Source of the DNA: SFHK01 sp964554795
GTDB taxonomy: Bacteria; Bacillota; Clostridia; Christensenellales; Aristaeellaceae
Direction: 5' to 3'
Length of the DNA stretch: 34,873 nucleotides
Assembly (NCBI GenBank): GCA_964554795.1
Contig: CAZKQB010000036.1
Location: 1-34,873, forward strand
A program made the position numbers and the translations under genes. The notes under the pieces are model-generated. The model worked only from the letters and a program-made list of their open reading frames with translations, had not been told where the DNA came from and ran no database searches. The number at the start of each line of letters is the position of its first letter. Position 1 is the stretch's first letter. Positions 32,786 to 34,873 of the stretch are shown piece by piece.

Positions 32786-33690
32786 GCGCCGAAGGCTCGC
32801 ATACGCGCTCTGACCCCCGCACGTCGCCTGCAGACCCTGCAGGCGACGTGTCCTTTGAAGCCTGTCGCGCCGTCCCGAAGCCGACAAATGCCGCATCGGC
32901 CGATTCGGGCGCTTGTGTCCATCGCGCCGCCGCGCCCGCCGGTTCGGAAACCTCCGATCGTCGCGTCGTGTCCGCTAATTCGGACGCTTGTGTTCGCCAC
33001 GCCGCCGCGCCCGCCTCATCTTCTGGCCAACGTGCAGAGACCGTGAATACCGTGCTTGCCGGCGTGCGCGTACGCGCGGTGCTTTCCGAAAATCCGTTCG
33101 CGCCGCTGGTGTGCGTGATCGCCGACCCAACCGAGACGCAGGCTTCCGCTCCGGCGCATCAAAGCCTGCTTGTCGTCGATCCTGGCGACTGGAACGATTC
33201 GTTGTCTCCATGGCCCGCGCCCGCGTGTTTTCGCGGTGGCGGCGCCTTTGGCGGCCATGCGGATCGCTTTCTTCATACGCTCACGGCCTCTGTGCTGCCT
33301 GCCGCCGAGCGCGAGCTTGGCCTTGCGCCCGTGCGCCGCGCCCTGTGCGGCTATTCGCTGGCCGGGCTGTTCGCCCTTTACGCCCTCTTTCGAACGGACG
33401 CATTTACGCATATTGCCTCGGCCTCCGGCTCCCTGTGGTACGACGGCTTTCTGGATTTCCTGCGTATGAACGCGCCCCGCGTTCCGGATGCCCGCGTTCG
33501 TCTTTCGTTGGGCGACCGCGAGGAATTCACAAAAAATCCCCGCCTTGCCTCCGTAGGCTCTGCGACTCGCGAGGCCGAACGGATCCTTCGAGGCCTAAAA
33601 ATCGACGTCACGCTGACCATGAACCCCGGCAACCACTTTAGCGAGCCCGACGCGCGCCTGTCGCGCCTGATTGAGTCGTTGGCAATGTGA
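32782..33690 (+). CDS. Alpha/beta-hydrolase esterase (Fes/IroE-like) with repeat-containing N-terminus
   Basis: A 302-residue protein. Its core (about 90-302) is an alpha/beta hydrolase with nucleophile motif CGYSLAGLFALYALF (Ser about 192), HIASASGSLWY, and a late His in NPGNHFSEPD, as in enterochelin-esterase-like proteins. The first 90 residues are low-complexity: a perfect DNA palindrome (32821-32849) and two copies of a 25-residue unit containing ACVHRAAAPA / ACVRHAAAPA. The start is GTG 32782, overlapping the ACP stop (GTGA) with GGAGG upstream; a second start near VNTVLAGVRVRAVL (about 33043) would skip the repeats. Possibly hydrolyses ACP- or CoA-linked esters. Confidence 0.75.
   Translation: MSAEGSHTRSDPRTSPADPAGDVSFEACRAVPKPTNAASADSGACVHRAAAPAGSETSDRRVVSANSDACVRHAAAPASSSGQRAETVNTVLAGVRVRAVLSENPFAPLVCVIADPTETQASAPAHQSLLVVDPGDWNDSLSPWPAPACFRGGGAFGGHADRFLHTLTASVLPAAERELGLAPVRRALCGYSLAGLFALYALFRTDAFTHIASASGSLWYDGFLDFLRMNAPRVPDARVRLSLGDREEFTKNPRLASVGSATREAERILRGLKIDVTLTMNPGNHFSEPDARLSRLIESLAM
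32821..32849. repeat. 12-bp perfect palindrome in the esterase 5' coding region
   Basis: ACGTCGCCTGCA (32821-32832) and TGCAGGCGACGT (32838-32849), loop GACCC, 39 bases after the GTG start. No T tract; it may slow translation or transcription of the esterase relative to ACP. Confidence 0.7.
32890..33030 (+). repeat. 75-bp in-frame repeat in the esterase N-terminus
   Basis: Two copies with matching GATTCGGGCGCTTGTG (from 32902) and AATTCGGACGCTTGTG (from 32977), each followed by CGCCGCCGCGCCCGCC. The spacing is 75 bp, 25 codons. Confidence 0.75.
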
Positions 33691-33810
33691 ATGCATACGG
33701 TAGACCTCGGCCGTTTGGCCTTGCGCGCCCGAGAGATTTAGGCAAGGCAGAGCTCTGCTGCCCCTTCAAAGCGCCCATGAGCGCCGGGTTAGAGTGTTAT
33801 AAACTTATAT

Positions 33811-33860
33811 ATAGCCGCACGAGACCGCCCCGGCAGTGGGAGTCGGTCTCGTGCGGCTAT
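33811..33860. terminator. Strong bidirectional terminator between convergent genes
   Basis: A perfect 17-bp stem (33811-33827 with 33844-33860), 16-base loop. The left flank is A/T-rich; it separates the esterase (+) from the Cys-rich gene (-). The 120 bases between esterase stop and hairpin hold nothing I recognise. Confidence 0.8.
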
Positions 33861-33869
33861 CGGATTCTG

Positions 33870-34115
33870 TCAGCCTGCGGGCTGATCGGGGTATTTGCAG
33901 CGGAAAAGCGTCTCCGCCCAATGGCACTGGCGGTATCGGAAGCCAAAGCAATAGCGATCCCGGTATTTCTGAAGCGCCGATTTGCGGCTGAAGCAGGTTT
34001 TGTTGCTCGACTGGGGCGCGACGCCCTCACAGCAGATCATGTTCCCGCGCTCACTGCGGAAAAACGGGCATACGTAATGAACGGTCTGCGCGTCATGATA
34101 GTTCTTTCCCGGCAC
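33870..34115 (-). CDS. Small Cys-rich, probably zinc-binding protein
   Basis: An 81-residue protein from GTG 34115, chosen because AGAAGGTGA lies six bases upstream; a TTG at 34154 is the alternative. Cysteines are grouped as VCPFF, ICCEG, TCF and YCFGFRYRQCHWAE, suggesting metal binding. I recall similar small proteins (CPxF ... CEG ... CC/C ... C) near XRE regulators in gut Clostridia, but cannot name a family. It has its own promoter divergent from the XRE gene, so the two may be linked in regulation. Confidence 0.65.
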   Translation of the reverse strand: MPGKNYHDAQTVHYVCPFFRSERGNMICCEGVAPQSSNKTCFSRKSALQKYRDRYCFGFRYRQCHWAETLFRCKYPDQPAG

Positions 34116-34235
34116 AATTTCACCTTCTCTGCACAAAAATGCCCTCTGGCTCAACCTCTTCTGTGCATCCGGACGGTGCTTGTGGTATTACACGCGGGCG
34201 GCGGTGCATATCGTTTATCGACGCCCGTGCAGAAG

Positions 34236-34264
34236 ATTATAGCATTGACGGGCGAGGCTGTAAA
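34236..34264 (-). promoter_or_regulatory. Promoter of the Cys-rich gene
   Basis: TTTACA (34264-34259), 17-bp spacer, TATAAT (34241-34236) on the minus strand, in the region shared with the divergent XRE gene. Confidence 0.8.
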
Positions 34265-34335
34265 TAGCGTCGCTCTTATTTTGGCGTACGAAAACCGAAA
34301 ATCTGCTATATCAATAATAGAAGGGAGGCGTTTTT

Positions 34336-34806
34336 ATGAAAATCCGGCAAGTTCGTACCGAGCTCCGAATGTCGCAGGCGGAGTTCGCGCGGCTTCTGGG
34401 TGTTCATCAGACGGCGGTCAGTCAATGGGAAACGGGACGCACCAGTCCCGATCTTGACACCCTTCGGCGCATCGCGCACTATTCCGGCCGCAGCATCGAC
34501 GAGCTGCTCGCGCCGCAGGGCACGGCGGTTCGCCCGGATACGCTCGAGATTCGCATGACCGACGGCGGCATGCGCGGCGCGCGCATCGAGGAGGGGGATA
34601 CCATCTGCCTGCGCACGGGCATCGACGCGGTGACTGACGGCCAGATTGCCGCCGTGGAAACGGACGCGGGCGTGTTTGTGCGCTACCTGTACCATATGGG
34701 CGACCAACTCCTGCTCGTGCCCGCCTCCGGCGGCTATCCGCCGCTGTCCGTGCCCTCCACCGCGCCCGTTCTCGGCCGCGCCTACGCGTTCCGGTCGAAT
34801 CTGTAA
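34336..34806 (+). CDS. XRE-family regulator with degenerate S24-like domain
   Basis: A 156-residue protein. Residues 1-58 are an XRE helix-turn-helix (IRQVRTELRMSQAEFARLLGVHQTAVSQWETGRTSPDLDTLRRIA). Residues about 70-156 resemble the S24/LexA C-terminal fold (GARIEEGDTICLRTGIDAVTDGQIAAVETDAGVFVRYLYH, LLLVPASGGYPPL). The serine expected in the 'SM' position is replaced (DGGMRG) and no catalytic Lys sits in the VRYLYH strand, so self-cleavage is unlikely and the domain may serve dimerisation or ligand sensing. AGGGAGG precedes ATG 34336. Confidence 0.85.
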   Translation: MKIRQVRTELRMSQAEFARLLGVHQTAVSQWETGRTSPDLDTLRRIAHYSGRSIDELLAPQGTAVRPDTLEIRMTDGGMRGARIEEGDTICLRTGIDAVTDGQIAAVETDAGVFVRYLYHMGDQLLLVPASGGYPPLSVPSTAPVLGRAYAFRSNL

Positions 34807-34873
34807 GCGCCCGTGCACGGAGATAGCCGGAGAAGCCTTCGCGAGCCAACTCCTGTCTCCGCCGCTGCCTGTG

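Overview
The window looks like a chromosomal scaffold from a GC-rich gut-type Clostridia (Bacillota). WhiA, MurB, MarR- and XRE-type regulators, consensus sigma-A promoters with 17-bp spacers, purine-rich ribosome binding sites and N4-gp56-type phage genes support this; no 16S rRNA or tRNA is present to place it further. Two 100-base N runs (4116-4215 and 27027-27126) are placeholder gaps, and each sits inside a tandem-repeat array.

Layout. 1-8468, minus strand: one apparent operon from a promoter at 8440-8468 carries an MBOAT acyltransferase, a DHHW/AlgJ-like protein, murB, a 0.95-kb repeat array, whiA, a DUF4091 protein and a U32-peptidase-like protein whose C-terminus is a run of 28-residue repeats continuing off the window. 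8526-8760: terminators and a palindrome. 8780-11783: two sugar-isomerase-type genes, one fused in frame to a Gfo/Idh/MocA oxidoreductase. 11919-15824: a three-gene operon with an Old-Yellow-Enzyme/FAD reductase and the two parts of an aconitase-X dehydratase. 15961-18517: a deletion remnant of a kinase-MATE pair behind a leader with two terminators, then an intact MATE gene behind a leader with two more terminator-like hairpins. 18565-21734, plus strand: secreted PPIase, then an ECF sigma factor with a membrane partner. 21797-24340, minus strand: a MarR-kinase-MATE efflux operon with a clear promoter/operator. 24610-32355, minus strand: a partial prophage (scaffold, N4-gp56 capsid, connector-like, tail-like, NlpC/P60 endolysin) with no terminase or portal. 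32482-34873: ACP plus esterase, a Cys-rich small protein and a divergent XRE/S24-like regulator.

The most unusual theme is tandem duplication of 75-127 bp (one array 156 bp) at gene ends, seen at five loci: the U32-like C-terminus, the murB 3' end, the endolysin 5' end, the endolysin 3' end and the esterase N-terminus. At murB the unit contains the last codons, the stop and a post-stop hairpin. Before the endolysin, 26-residue copies of the enzyme's own N-terminus form a separate open frame that is translationally coupled on both sides. A second theme is transcription attenuation in front of MATE-type efflux genes, including a leader ORF that runs through two terminators.

Functions are assigned from motifs read by eye; no database search was possible.
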